From positions 178,848 to 242,847 of the forward strand of contig FUZM01000004.1 in the NCBI GenBank assembly GCA_900167925.1: a stretch of 64,000 nucleotides of DNA, in the 5' to 3' direction. The DNA comes from Bacteroidales bacterium WCE2008 (GTDB lineage Bacteria; Bacteroidota; Bacteroidia; Bacteroidales; UBA932). Of this stretch, positions 35,301 through 43,289 are shown one piece after another; position 1 is the stretch's first letter; every line of letters starts with the position of its first letter. The position numbers and the translations under genes were made by a program. Below the pieces are notes generated by a model that was given only the letters and a program-made list of their open reading frames with translations, did not search any database and was not told where the DNA came from.

Positions 35301-35308
35301 CAAATTTA
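35301..35308 (-). promoter_or_regulatory. Possible -7 element for the HTCS gene
   Basis: Reverse strand TAAATTTG, matching TAnnTTTG, 26 bp before the HTCS start; no convincing -33 box at the usual distance. Confidence 0.4.
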
Positions 35309-35474
35309 ATAAAATCTTTTAAATCTGGAATCTTTTGGAGGCTTTTCTTTTGATTTTGATAGAAGAATTTTTAATGTTACCTAATCGACACAAAATGTTG
35401 CAAAAATCCCTTCAAATGTCTCAAATCTGAAAGAGTATGAACTGTATGAGCAAGGTCTACTGTAATATTGTTAG

Positions 35475-35482
35475 TAATTTTG
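35475..35482 (+). promoter_or_regulatory. Possible -7 element for GH10-CBM/xylB/xylA
   Basis: TAATTTTG matches TAnnTTTG, 50 bp before the GH10-CBM start, again without a -33 box, as for activator-dependent promoters. The leader that would follow contains the inverted pair GTGTCT (near 35494) and AGACAC (near 35524), which could form a small hairpin before the ATG. Confidence 0.45.
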
Positions 35483-35532
35483 CACATTAAAAAGTGTCTT
35501 CGCGGCACGAATGAATTAATATTCAGACACGG

Positions 35533-37155
35533 ATGAAAAAAGTACTGACATCGATTCTTATGGCGGCCCTTGTGGCAGGTATCTGGTCCTGCAGCAAGAC
35601 CGGAAAGGACGAGCCGAAACCGACTCCGACTCCGCCACAGCCCCCTGCTCCGACGGAGAAGGTTCTCGATTATTCGAAAGCCTCCCTGAAGGAACTTGCC
35701 GCGAAACAGGGGATCAAGCTGGGAGTCGCGATGACATACGGCGAATACCGCCAGAATCCGGCGATTGCCGGGCTTCTCGAGAGAGAGTTCAGCAGCGTGA
35801 CTTTCGGTAACGAGATGAAGCATGACTGCATCGTGGGGGCTGACGGAAAATGCAATTTCTCCACTGCCGACGCCATGGTCTCTTACGCAAGTAAGGCAGG
35901 TGTCGATCTTTTCGGCCACACTCTCGGCTGGCATTCGCAGCAGCAGAACGATTATCTCGACAAACTTATAAGCAAAGCCCGTCCGGACAACAGTTCTTCC
36001 CTGCTCCAGGCCAACTGGAACTTTGAGGAAGGGACTCTTGACGGATATGTAGCAAACGGTTTCGGACTTACCAGCTCATATTACGAAGTTTTCGCCGGAG
36101 ATTATGCCGCAAAGGCCGAATCCGAGGCCAGTCTCGGATTCAAAGTTTCTCTCGCGGAGGGCAAGACTTATGAACTCTCGTTCTGGGCCATGAGCGAAGC
36201 TTCCGACCGTTCAGTCAAGGCATCATCAGGGAATCAGGAAACTACTGCTTCCCTCACCTCTAAATGGACTAAATATTCAACTTCCTTTACTGCCGCTGCC
36301 GACGGAGAGGCTGAATTCACACTCGAGGCTGCGGCCGGAGCATGTATCGATAACATAAGGGTCGTCTTGGCCGGCGGTCAGAGCGCGCCTGTCGGAAAGT
36401 TCTACAGCAGTTCTTTGCTTGAGGGCGAGCTTGCAGACGACGCAATCGGCTTCGCGTACAAGAGCTGGGTGTATGCCATGATCGAGCATTTCGACGCATA
36501 CGGCTGGGATGTGGTCAACGAGACATTCTCGGACGCTTATCCGAGCGGTTTCCGTGACAAGAGCAATACAGACCTCTCGGGATACCACAAATTTTTGTGG
36601 GGACAGTATTTCGGCAGCCAGAAGGATTTCGTGGACAAGGCATTCGCCTATGCCAAAGATGCCCTTGCGAAGTACGGCAAGGAGGCTGTACTTTATATAA
36701 ATGACTATAACCTGGAATACAGCGATTCAAAACTCGGCGCTTACTGCGACTACGCCAAGAACAACCCTGACGTAACCGGAGTCGGCACCCAGATGCATCT
36801 CGACCTGCAGCTTCCTAACCTTGAAAGCAAGATCGACAACATGCTCAGGATGCTGACAGGTACCGGAAAGCTGGTGCGTATCTCGGAACTTGACATCAAG
36901 GCTGGCAGCTCAAAACTGAAAGAGCAGGCTGAACTTTACAAATATATCTTCCAGAAGTATATAGAGATAGTGCCTGAGGCACAGCGCGGCGGAATCACGT
37001 TCTGGGGATTCAACGATAAAGACTCCTGGGTTGGAGAAAGCAATCACCCTCTGCTTTGGAGCGGGAAGAATTACGCCAAGAAGCCGGCTTACGATGCAAT
37101 TTACATTTACCTTTGTGAGCTGGCGGGCATAGATCCCTACAAGGCTTCAGAATAA
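35533..37155 (+). CDS. GH10 endo-xylanase with a CBM inserted in the catalytic domain, lipoprotein
   Basis: 540 residues. Lipoprotein signal with Cys20 (GIWSC), then a Pro/Thr-rich spacer (residues ~24-42). The GH10 barrel begins near 47 and runs to GHTLGWHSQQQ (~129-138). A ~125-residue CBM4/9/22-like beta-sandwich (about 157-282) follows, then the barrel resumes with acid/base Glu330 in GWDVVNETF and nucleophile Glu452 in VRISELDIK. This split layout is known from surface xylanases of gut Bacteroides and Prevotella, which often carry two inserted modules; this one has one. It should bind and cut xylan at the cell surface. First gene of the operon with xylB and xylA. Confidence 0.93.
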   Translation: MKKVLTSILMAALVAGIWSCSKTGKDEPKPTPTPPQPPAPTEKVLDYSKASLKELAAKQGIKLGVAMTYGEYRQNPAIAGLLEREFSSVTFGNEMKHDCIVGADGKCNFSTADAMVSYASKAGVDLFGHTLGWHSQQQNDYLDKLISKARPDNSSSLLQANWNFEEGTLDGYVANGFGLTSSYYEVFAGDYAAKAESEASLGFKVSLAEGKTYELSFWAMSEASDRSVKASSGNQETTASLTSKWTKYSTSFTAAADGEAEFTLEAAAGACIDNIRVVLAGGQSAPVGKFYSSSLLEGELADDAIGFAYKSWVYAMIEHFDAYGWDVVNETFSDAYPSGFRDKSNTDLSGYHKFLWGQYFGSQKDFVDKAFAYAKDALAKYGKEAVLYINDYNLEYSDSKLGAYCDYAKNNPDVTGVGTQMHLDLQLPNLESKIDNMLRMLTGTGKLVRISELDIKAGSSKLKEQAELYKYIFQKYIEIVPEAQRGGITFWGFNDKDSWVGESNHPLLWSGKNYAKKPAYDAIYIYLCELAGIDPYKASE

Positions 37156-37185
37156 TGACATATAATAACAAATAACTTTTAGATA

Positions 37186-38649
37186 ATGTACTCATTAGGA
37201 ATTGACGTAGGATCGTCATCAGTCAAGGTTTCACTCCTCGATATCGAAGGAGGAGTCTGCCTCGCCTCATCAACCAACCCTAAGGTTGAGATGCCTATCT
37301 CGGCACCGCAGAAAGGTTTTGCCGAGCAGGATCCGGAGATGTGGTGGAAATATATCTGCGAAGGCATAAAGGATATCGCAGGCAAATGCAGCATGAGCAA
37401 GGTCGCTTCTATCGGTATCACTTACCAGATGCATGGCCTCGTTGCAGTCGACAAGGATATCAAGCCTCTCCGCGATGCAATAATCTGGTGCGACTCACGC
37501 GCCGTAGGTATAGGAGCTGAAGCCCTCGAGGGCATCGGTTACGACAAATGCATGAGCCATCTGCTCAATTCCCCGGGCAACTTTACCGCTTCCAAACTCG
37601 CATGGGTGAAGCGTAATCAGCCTGAGCTGTACGCCAAGATCTATAAGTTCATGCTTCCGGGCGACTATGTTGCCTATAAGCTTTCAGGTGAGGTCGCAAC
37701 GACTGAGACCGGTCTTTCAGAGCAGATTCTCTGGGACTTCAAGGAGGCTCGCCGTGCTGACTTTGTCGCAGCTTACTACGGTATCGATACAGCCCTCATC
37801 CCTGAGATTGCTCCGTCTATCGGCGTCGCCGCAAAGACAAATGCGGCTACAGCCGCCCTTCTCGGCATTCCGGAAGGTACTCCTATCTCATACCGCGCCG
37901 GCGACCAGCCAAACAATGCTTTCTCCCTCAACGTTCTCCGTCCTGGCGAGATTGCAGCTACCGGCGGTACCAGCGGCGTTGTCTATGGAGTGACAGATGT
38001 GCCTAAGGCTGACTCGGCTTCCCGTGTCAACACCTTCCTTCATGTCAACAACAAGGCTGACGCCCCTCGTCTTGGCGTTCTCCTCTGCATCAATGGTACA
38101 GGTATCCTGAACTCATGGATCCATAGAAACGTAACTCCGAATCTCGGATACGCGGAGATGAATGACCTTGCCATGACAGCCCCTGTAGGCTGCGACGGTC
38201 TTACCATCCTGCCGTTCGGAAACGGAGCCGAAAGAGTCCTCGAGAATCGCAATATCGGCGCGCGCATGTGCGGCATAGACCTTGTAAGACATTCTCAGGC
38301 TCATATACTTAGAGCTACTCAGGAAGGCATCGCCTTCTCGTTCAGGTACGGAATCGACATAATGAAGAATCTCGGTCTGAAACCTGACGTGATCAGGGCT
38401 GGAAAGGCTAACCTGTTCCTCAGCCCTCTGTTCCGCAGCACCCTCGCAACTCTCTGCGATTCCCGCATCGAGCTGTTCGATACTGACGGAGCGCTCGGAG
38501 CCGCACGTGGCGCAGCCCTCGGAGCCGGCTTCTACAAGAATGCCGAAGAAGCTTTCGCTTCCCTCAAGAAGGTTGACGAGGTTGCTCCTGAGGCTACATG
38601 GAAGGCTCCTCTCGAGGAGGCTTTCGCAAAATGGAAAGAAACAATTTAA
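37186..38649 (+). CDS. xylB: Xylulokinase
   Basis: 487 residues of the FGGY kinase family. N-terminal ATPase motif YSLGIDVGSSSVKVSLLD, then GITYQMHGLVAVD with the substrate-binding Met-His pair, WCDSRAV, and the C-terminal ATP-binding segment ATGGTSGVVYGV. It phosphorylates D-xylulose at O5 using ATP, giving the pentose-phosphate entry compound. It lies between the surface xylanase and xylose isomerase genes with 30- and 27-bp gaps, so the three are probably one transcript. A complete, ordinary member. Confidence 0.96.
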   Translation: MYSLGIDVGSSSVKVSLLDIEGGVCLASSTNPKVEMPISAPQKGFAEQDPEMWWKYICEGIKDIAGKCSMSKVASIGITYQMHGLVAVDKDIKPLRDAIIWCDSRAVGIGAEALEGIGYDKCMSHLLNSPGNFTASKLAWVKRNQPELYAKIYKFMLPGDYVAYKLSGEVATTETGLSEQILWDFKEARRADFVAAYYGIDTALIPEIAPSIGVAAKTNAATAALLGIPEGTPISYRAGDQPNNAFSLNVLRPGEIAATGGTSGVVYGVTDVPKADSASRVNTFLHVNNKADAPRLGVLLCINGTGILNSWIHRNVTPNLGYAEMNDLAMTAPVGCDGLTILPFGNGAERVLENRNIGARMCGIDLVRHSQAHILRATQEGIAFSFRYGIDIMKNLGLKPDVIRAGKANLFLSPLFRSTLATLCDSRIELFDTDGALGAARGAALGAGFYKNAEEAFASLKKVDEVAPEATWKAPLEEAFAKWKETI

Positions 38650-38676
38650 TAACAAACTTTTTAAACAAACATCAAA

Positions 38677-39990
38677 ATGGCAGTTAAAGAATATTTCCCG
38701 GAGATAGGCAAGATCGCCTTTGAAGGAAAGGAGTCCAAGAACCCTATGGCATTCCACTACTACAATCCAGAGCAGGTAGTAGCCGGAAAGAAAATGAAAG
38801 ATTGGTTCAAGTTCGCTATGGCATGGTGGCACACCCTCTGCGCTGAAGGTGGCGACCAGTTCGGTCCTGGTACCAAGAAATTCCCTTGGAACACAGGTGC
38901 AACTGCACTCGAAAGAGCAAAGAACAAAATGGACGCAGGTTTCGAGATCATGAGCAAGCTCGGTATCGAGTATTTCTGCTTCCACGATGTTGACCTTATC
39001 GACGAGGCTGACACTGTTGAAGAGTACGAGGCTAACATGAAGGCTATCACAGCTTACGCAAAGGAGAAAATGGCCGCTACAGGCATCAAGCTCCTCTGGG
39101 GAACAGCCAATGTATTCGGCAACAAGAGATATATGAACGGCGCTTCTACCAACCCTGACTTCAACGTGGCTGCACGCGCTATGCTCCAGATCAAGAACGC
39201 TATCGACGCAACTATCGCTCTCGGTGGTGACTGCTACGTATTCTGGGGCGGTCGTGAGGGTTACATGAGCCTTCTCAACACCGATATGAAGAGAGAGAAA
39301 GAGCACATGGCTACCATGCTTACCATGGCACGCGACTATGCTCGTTCAAAGGGCTTCAAGGGTACCTTCCTTATCGAGCCTAAGCCAATGGAGCCGATGA
39401 AGCACCAGTACGATGTCGATACTGAGACTGTCGTAGGTTTCCTCCGCGCCCATGGTCTTGACAAGGACTTCAAGGTAAACATCGAGGTTAACCACGCTAC
39501 TCTCGCGGGCCACACCTTCGAGCACGAGCTCCAGTGCGCCGTTGACGCAGGCATGCTCGGAAGCATCGACGCAAACCGCGGTGACTACCAGAACGGCTGG
39601 GATACCGACCAGTTCCCTATCGACCTCTATGAGCTCGTACAGGCTATGATGGTTATCATCAAGGGCGGCGGTCTCGTCGGCGGTACCAACTTCGACGCCA
39701 AGACCCGTCGTAACTCAACAGACCTCGAGGATATCTTCATCGCTCATGTATCCGGCATGGATGTCATGGCACGCGCTCTCCTCATCGCTGCTGACCTTCT
39801 CGAGAAATCTCCTATTCCTGCAATGGTCAAGGAGCGTTACGCTTCTTATGACTCAGGCATGGGCAAGGACTTCGAGAACGGCAAGCTTACTCTCGAGCAG
39901 GTTGTCGATTTCGCAAGAAAGAACGGCGAGCCTAAGAGCACCAGCGGAAAGCAGGAGCTCTACGAGTCTATCGTCAATCTCTACATCTAA
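38677..39990 (+). CDS. xylA: Xylose isomerase
   Basis: 437 residues, the length of class II xylose isomerases. Seen are the catalytic His/Asp region [10 protein letters not shown], the metal/substrate Lys in [32 protein letters not shown], and the second metal site [22 protein letters not shown]. It interconverts D-xylose and D-xylulose with Mg or Mn. Its codons are visibly biased toward a few preferred C-ending codons, suggesting high expression. It ends the operon, followed by a strong hairpin. Confidence 0.97.
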   Translation: MAVKEYFPEIGKIAFEGKESKNPMAFHYYNPEQVVAGKKMKDWFKFAMAWWHTLCAEGGDQFGPGTKKFPWNTGATALERAKNKMDAGFEIMSKLGIEYFCFHDVDLIDEADTVEEYEANMKAITAYAKEKMAATGIKLLWGTANVFGNKRYMNGASTNPDFNVAARAMLQIKNAIDATIALGGDCYVFWGGREGYMSLLNTDMKREKEHMATMLTMARDYARSKGFKGTFLIEPKPMEPMKHQYDVDTETVVGFLRAHGLDKDFKVNIEVNHATLAGHTFEHELQCAVDAGMLGSIDANRGDYQNGWDTDQFPIDLYELVQAMMVIIKGGGLVGGTNFDAKTRRNSTDLEDIFIAHVSGMDVMARALLIAADLLEKSPIPAMVKERYASYDSGMGKDFENGKLTLEQVVDFARKNGEPKSTSGKQELYESIVNLYI

Positions 39991-40017
39991 AGCATAATCA
40001 TTATTTGCTTGAATAAC

Positions 40018-40053
40018 CGAGCCCCGGGAGCTGAAAAAGCTGCCCGGGGCTCG
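40018..40053. terminator. Strong hairpin between convergent xylA and pspC-like genes
   Basis: A stem of 15 bp with one bulge: CGAGCCCCGGGAGCT (40018-40032) pairs with AGCTGCCCGGGGCTCG (40038-40053) around a GAAAA loop. No long T run follows on either strand, so it may stall transcription or protect the mRNA end rather than act as a classical terminator. It serves both converging genes by position. Confidence 0.65.
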
Positions 40054-40079
40054 TGACATAATATATTTGAACTTCGATT

Positions 40080-41120
40080 CTATGTCCAGAAGACTACATG
40101 GTCGAGGAATTCGGAAGAGAGCAGGTTGGCGATCACAAGGACTGCGATCACTACTATGAGCACGAGCCAGAGCACGAACAGCAGCGCTGCCGGATTCGGA
40201 CCGTGACTCTTGAAATTGAAGAGCAGACGGCATGCGATATACAGGATCGCAATGAAAGGAATGAACTGCGCGGCTGCAAGAAGGATACCCATCCAGCGGG
40301 TATTGAGCAGCAGGGAGAGCGACGGCAATTCCTTGAAAAGCTCACGAGTGAGCTGGTCATAGAACGGCGAGAACAGGAAGCCCTGACGGCCGAAGAACAA
40401 TACAATTCCCCACATGATTCCAATAACAGCGATTAATAATAAAAGAACACCCATTACTGTCTTGATCCCACTCTCAGAGTTCTTGACGACCTTGGAGTGA
40501 CTAGCCTTGACGGCAGCGGCCTTCATCTCACGGGCTCCGGTGGCTACGTTCTTGCGTATTTCCTCCGCAGTATAGTTCTCCCCCTTCATTGCCCAGCGCT
40601 GCTCAGTGGTCTTTGCCGGCGGGATGCACAGCCAGAGAGCCAGATAGACCAAAGGCGTAGTGATCGACCAGTCTCCGATATGGAAACGGAAGGCGAAGCC
40701 GAATACCGTGAACAAGACAAATATCAGGCGAATTATCGTCACGTCGCAACTGAGCCATGCGGCTAGTCCGCTGCAGACGCCTCCGATACGTTTGTTCTCC
40801 ATGTCCCTGAAGAGCTTTGCAGAGCGGCCACGGGAGTATTGCTTCCCTTTAATGTCGTCCTCCGCCTCAATCTTTTCCGGACGGCCGATGGTATCTATGA
40901 TACCGTTGACGGTAGCGAGATTGGCTACGTGGCCGCCGCTGGTCTTTTCCAGCAAGAGCTCCGCAATCCGCTCTTCGATTCCTTCCATGATTTCCTTGCA
41001 GCCGTCTTCCGAGGAATAGTGGCACTCAAGGGCTTCGATGTATTCGTTCAAGGCCTGGGATGCATCTTTCTCCAACTTGAATGCATAGCCACCTATGCTG
41101 ACATTATCTACTTCTTTCAT
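40080..41120 (-). CDS. PspC-domain envelope-stress protein with extra membrane helices
   Basis: 346 residues. The N-terminal ~90 residues (NVSIGGYAFKLEKDASQALNEYI, EGIEERIAELLLEK) form a soluble domain also found in the neighbouring smaller protein. A PspC domain follows (LFRDMENKRIGGVCSGLAAWL to LALWLCIPPA), then three or four further membrane helices (GVLLLLIAVIGIMWGIVLFF and two more). PspC proteins take part in phage-shock-type membrane stress responses; in Bacteroidetes they often pair with PadR regulators, as here. Its start overlaps the padR stop by 4 bp. The exact role is unknown. Confidence 0.82.
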   Translation of the reverse strand: MKEVDNVSIGGYAFKLEKDASQALNEYIEALECHYSSEDGCKEIMEGIEERIAELLLEKTSGGHVANLATVNGIIDTIGRPEKIEAEDDIKGKQYSRGRSAKLFRDMENKRIGGVCSGLAAWLSCDVTIIRLIFVLFTVFGFAFRFHIGDWSITTPLVYLALWLCIPPAKTTEQRWAMKGENYTAEEIRKNVATGAREMKAAAVKASHSKVVKNSESGIKTVMGVLLLLIAVIGIMWGIVLFFGRQGFLFSPFYDQLTRELFKELPSLSLLLNTRWMGILLAAAQFIPFIAILYIACRLLFNFKSHGPNPAALLFVLWLVLIVVIAVLVIANLLSSEFLDHVVFWT

Positions 41121-41446
41121 TTTCTAAGCATTTTAATGGTTTCAATGATCTCCGACCATGCGGCATCCATCTCTTCGAGCTGCGAGCGCCCCTTGTCCGT
41201 AATCATATAGTATTTGCGAGGAGGGCCCTGCGGGGATTCTTCCCAGCGGTATGTAAGGAGGCCCTGGTTCTTCTCACGTATGAGAAGAGGGTATAGAGTT
41301 CCTTCAACTACAATCATGTTGGCAGCCTTCAGGTCCTCGATAATAGTAGAAGCGTATGCTTCCTTATGGGCGAGAATGCTGAGGATACAATACTCCAGCA
41401 CGCCCTTGCGCATCTGCGCTCGTACGTTTTCAGTATTGATTTCCAT
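41117..41446 (-). CDS. PadR-family transcriptional regulator
   Basis: 109 residues, the short PadR type. The winged-helix N-terminus is MRKGVLEYCILSILAHKEAYAS, followed by the wing with GTLYPLLIREKNQGLLTYRWEESPQGPPRKYY, the classical PadR signature, and a short C-terminal dimer helix (QLEEMDAAWSEIIETIKML). It probably represses its own operon, which contains the two PspC-like genes, until a membrane stress or drug signal arrives; the ligand is unknown. Packed between the two genes with a 4-bp overlap and a 2-bp gap. Confidence 0.93.
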   Translation of the reverse strand: MEINTENVRAQMRKGVLEYCILSILAHKEAYASTIIEDLKAANMIVVEGTLYPLLIREKNQGLLTYRWEESPQGPPRKYYMITDKGRSQLEEMDAAWSEIIETIKMLRK

Positions 41447-41448
41447 AA

Positions 41449-42045
41449 TTATTTTCTGTAATATGAATATTTAGCCATGTTTTCTGCTGTCGGTTCCTCT
41501 CCATGCATCATGCATTTCTCGGCAGCCGTGACGGCTTTAGGAACGCAGAGCCAGAGAATGAGGTAGAGACAGAAGCCGACGCCGCCGAAAGCGATGACGC
41601 AGAATGTAATCACGCGGACCAGAGTGAGGTCCAGGTCGAAATATGCGGCCACGCCCGCGCAAACGCCGCCGAACACTCTGTTGTCAGGATCACGGAAGAG
41701 AGAGCGCCTGCGTCTCGGCTGCTCATAGTCATATTCCTTCTCCCTCGAAGAATATGTCTCCTCTTTTGTCTTGGGCTCCTGCTCGTCACTGCCGTCAGGC
41801 ATGCCAAGCTGGCGGATCACCTTTTCTACCAAAGGCAGGGATACGACCTTGCGGCTATCCCCTACTTCCTCGAAGAAGAGTTCTGCTATACGGCCCTCAA
41901 GCTCATCCATTATTTCCTTTGACTGGCCGGCATTTACGCCGAGCTTCTCGCGGAAATGGGAAAGATAAAGGTTAAGCCTGTCGTAAGCATCTGAATCTAC
42001 GGAAAAACTGCGACCTCCGATAGAGGCATTTACTACTGTTTTCAT
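41449..42045 (-). CDS. Small PspC-domain protein
   Basis: 198 residues. The N-terminal soluble part (VVNASIGGRSFSVDSDAYDRLNLYLSHF, ELEGRIAELFFEEV) resembles that of the larger PspC-like protein two genes downstream. It is followed by a charged linker and a PspC domain (LFRDPDNRVFGGVCAGVAAYF to LILWLCVPKAV) with two membrane helices. First gene of the PspC-PadR-PspC operon, 48 bp downstream of a good promoter. It probably senses or stabilises the inner membrane; that role is extrapolated from PspC of E. coli. Confidence 0.85.
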   Translation of the reverse strand: MKTVVNASIGGRSFSVDSDAYDRLNLYLSHFREKLGVNAGQSKEIMDELEGRIAELFFEEVGDSRKVVSLPLVEKVIRQLGMPDGSDEQEPKTKEETYSSREKEYDYEQPRRRRSLFRDPDNRVFGGVCAGVAAYFDLDLTLVRVITFCVIAFGGVGFCLYLILWLCVPKAVTAAEKCMMHGEEPTAENMAKYSYYRK

Positions 42046-42093
42046 ATTCGGTTGTTTACTTTAATAACATTAATCCAAAATTATTTTACATTG

Positions 42094-42125
42094 CAAAGAT
42101 ATGAAAAAATTTCAATACCTTGCAA
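42094..42125 (-). promoter_or_regulatory. Bacteroidetes-type promoter for the PspC-PadR operon
   Basis: On the reverse strand TTG (42125-42123), a 21-bp spacer, then TATCTTTG (42101-42094), a full -7 match. It is about 48 bp before the first start codon. A PadR operator would be expected near it; the stretch GCAAAGAATTTGC near 42150, just upstream, is a partial inverted repeat (GCAAAnnnTTTGC). Confidence 0.7.
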
Positions 42126-42170
42126 TACATAGTACCAAAAAATTGCAAATTCTTTGCTAAAAATAGTAAA

Positions 42171-43184
42171 TTACTGATTTTTGGATGACTTTTTCTGGTA
42201 TAACTCCCAGGAGTTGAAGATGTTCTGGAAGATTGCGTAGAGGCCGCCGGCAATGGAAGTGACAGGAGTCATGTAGGTATAGCCGAGCCAGATCAGGAAT
42301 CCGGTGTTCTTCTGCCCCAGCGCCTGACCTGCGGTGATGGCTGTCGGAGAGACACCCTCAAGGGAGGATGCTTCCTCCGGTTCCCCCGAAGCTACTGCCT
42401 TTTCAGCAGCACGGCCGAAGACACGGCCAAGCTTAAACTGGATGGCGCAGCAGAGCACGGTAACGGCGACTATTCCCCAGAGAGTCCAGACACCCGGGAA
42501 ACTGGTTATCAGGGCACGTGTGGAAAGCACCATGGCCAGAGCCAGGCAGACTCCCCATATATAGAAGGACTTCGGACTGAATCTCATTAGCGCGCGCTGA
42601 AGCTTCGGCATAGTATACCGGATGATCCACGCCAAGATGCATGGGCATATCAGCAGCGGGAAAATCTTCCATGCGATAGCAAGCACATATCTCCAGAATC
42701 CCATATCTGAAGACGGGTGCACGAGAGGAATAACCGTCGGGATGACCAGAGTCGCGACAGTATTGACGATGACCAGATAGGTCACAGTCTCGGCGATCCT
42801 TCCCCCGAGCTTGTCGGTAATCACCCCCGCGGCAGAAGCAGTCGGACATATAAGACAAAGCATCGCGCATTCCACCATGATTCTGAGACCGTTACGTTCC
42901 ATGAAAGCGGCGAGGACGGCGAGGCCGACAAATGTCAGGCATTGGAACAGAAGCACGTAGAGATGCCACCTGCGCAGTCCCATGTCATGCGGCGAGGCCT
43001 TTACGAACTGGAAGAAAAGAAGGACTCCGATAAGAAAGCGCTGACCGTCGGCGGCGATTCTGTGGAAAAGAGGGCCGAGCGGAGCGAGAGACGGGGTGAA
43101 ATAATATACAAGGAAAGCCGAAATGCCGGTAATAATGGCAATCGGAAGCATCCAGTCCTTGATATAATCGACCAAGCGTCTCAT
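42171..43184 (-). CDS. Bile acid:sodium symporter (BASS) family transporter
   Basis: 337 residues from ATG 43184; the frame is open 32 codons further, but that part is AT-rich and overlaps the promoter region. About nine to ten membrane helices. Motifs fitting the family are the N-terminal MRRLVDYIKDWMLPIAIITGI, CLICPTASAAGVITDKLGG (helix-break Pro region of a BASS fold), and SPTAITAGQALGQKNTGFLI near the C-terminus. Members carry organic anions with Na+. In gut bacteria bile acids are only one possibility; pantothenate, keto acids or sulfonates are others. Divergent from the M13 peptidase gene. Confidence 0.82.
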   Translation of the reverse strand: MRRLVDYIKDWMLPIAIITGISAFLVYYFTPSLAPLGPLFHRIAADGQRFLIGVLLFFQFVKASPHDMGLRRWHLYVLLFQCLTFVGLAVLAAFMERNGLRIMVECAMLCLICPTASAAGVITDKLGGRIAETVTYLVIVNTVATLVIPTVIPLVHPSSDMGFWRYVLAIAWKIFPLLICPCILAWIIRYTMPKLQRALMRFSPKSFYIWGVCLALAMVLSTRALITSFPGVWTLWGIVAVTVLCCAIQFKLGRVFGRAAEKAVASGEPEEASSLEGVSPTAITAGQALGQKNTGFLIWLGYTYMTPVTSIAGGLYAIFQNIFNSWELYQKKSSKNQ

Positions 43185-43213
43185 AATGAAGTAACTTATC
43201 TTTAAAAATCGGA

Positions 43214-43245
43214 CAAATATCGTATATTTTCCGTAACTTCGCAAA
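43214..43245 (-). promoter_or_regulatory. Promoter for the BASS-family gene
   Basis: Reverse strand: TTTG (43245-43242), a 20-bp spacer, then GATATTTG (43221-43214), one mismatch to TAnnTTTG. The start codon is 30 bp downstream. Confidence 0.55.
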
Positions 43246-43289
43246 GTATCTGCATTAGAAAAAACATGAATAAATAACATATATAAGAC

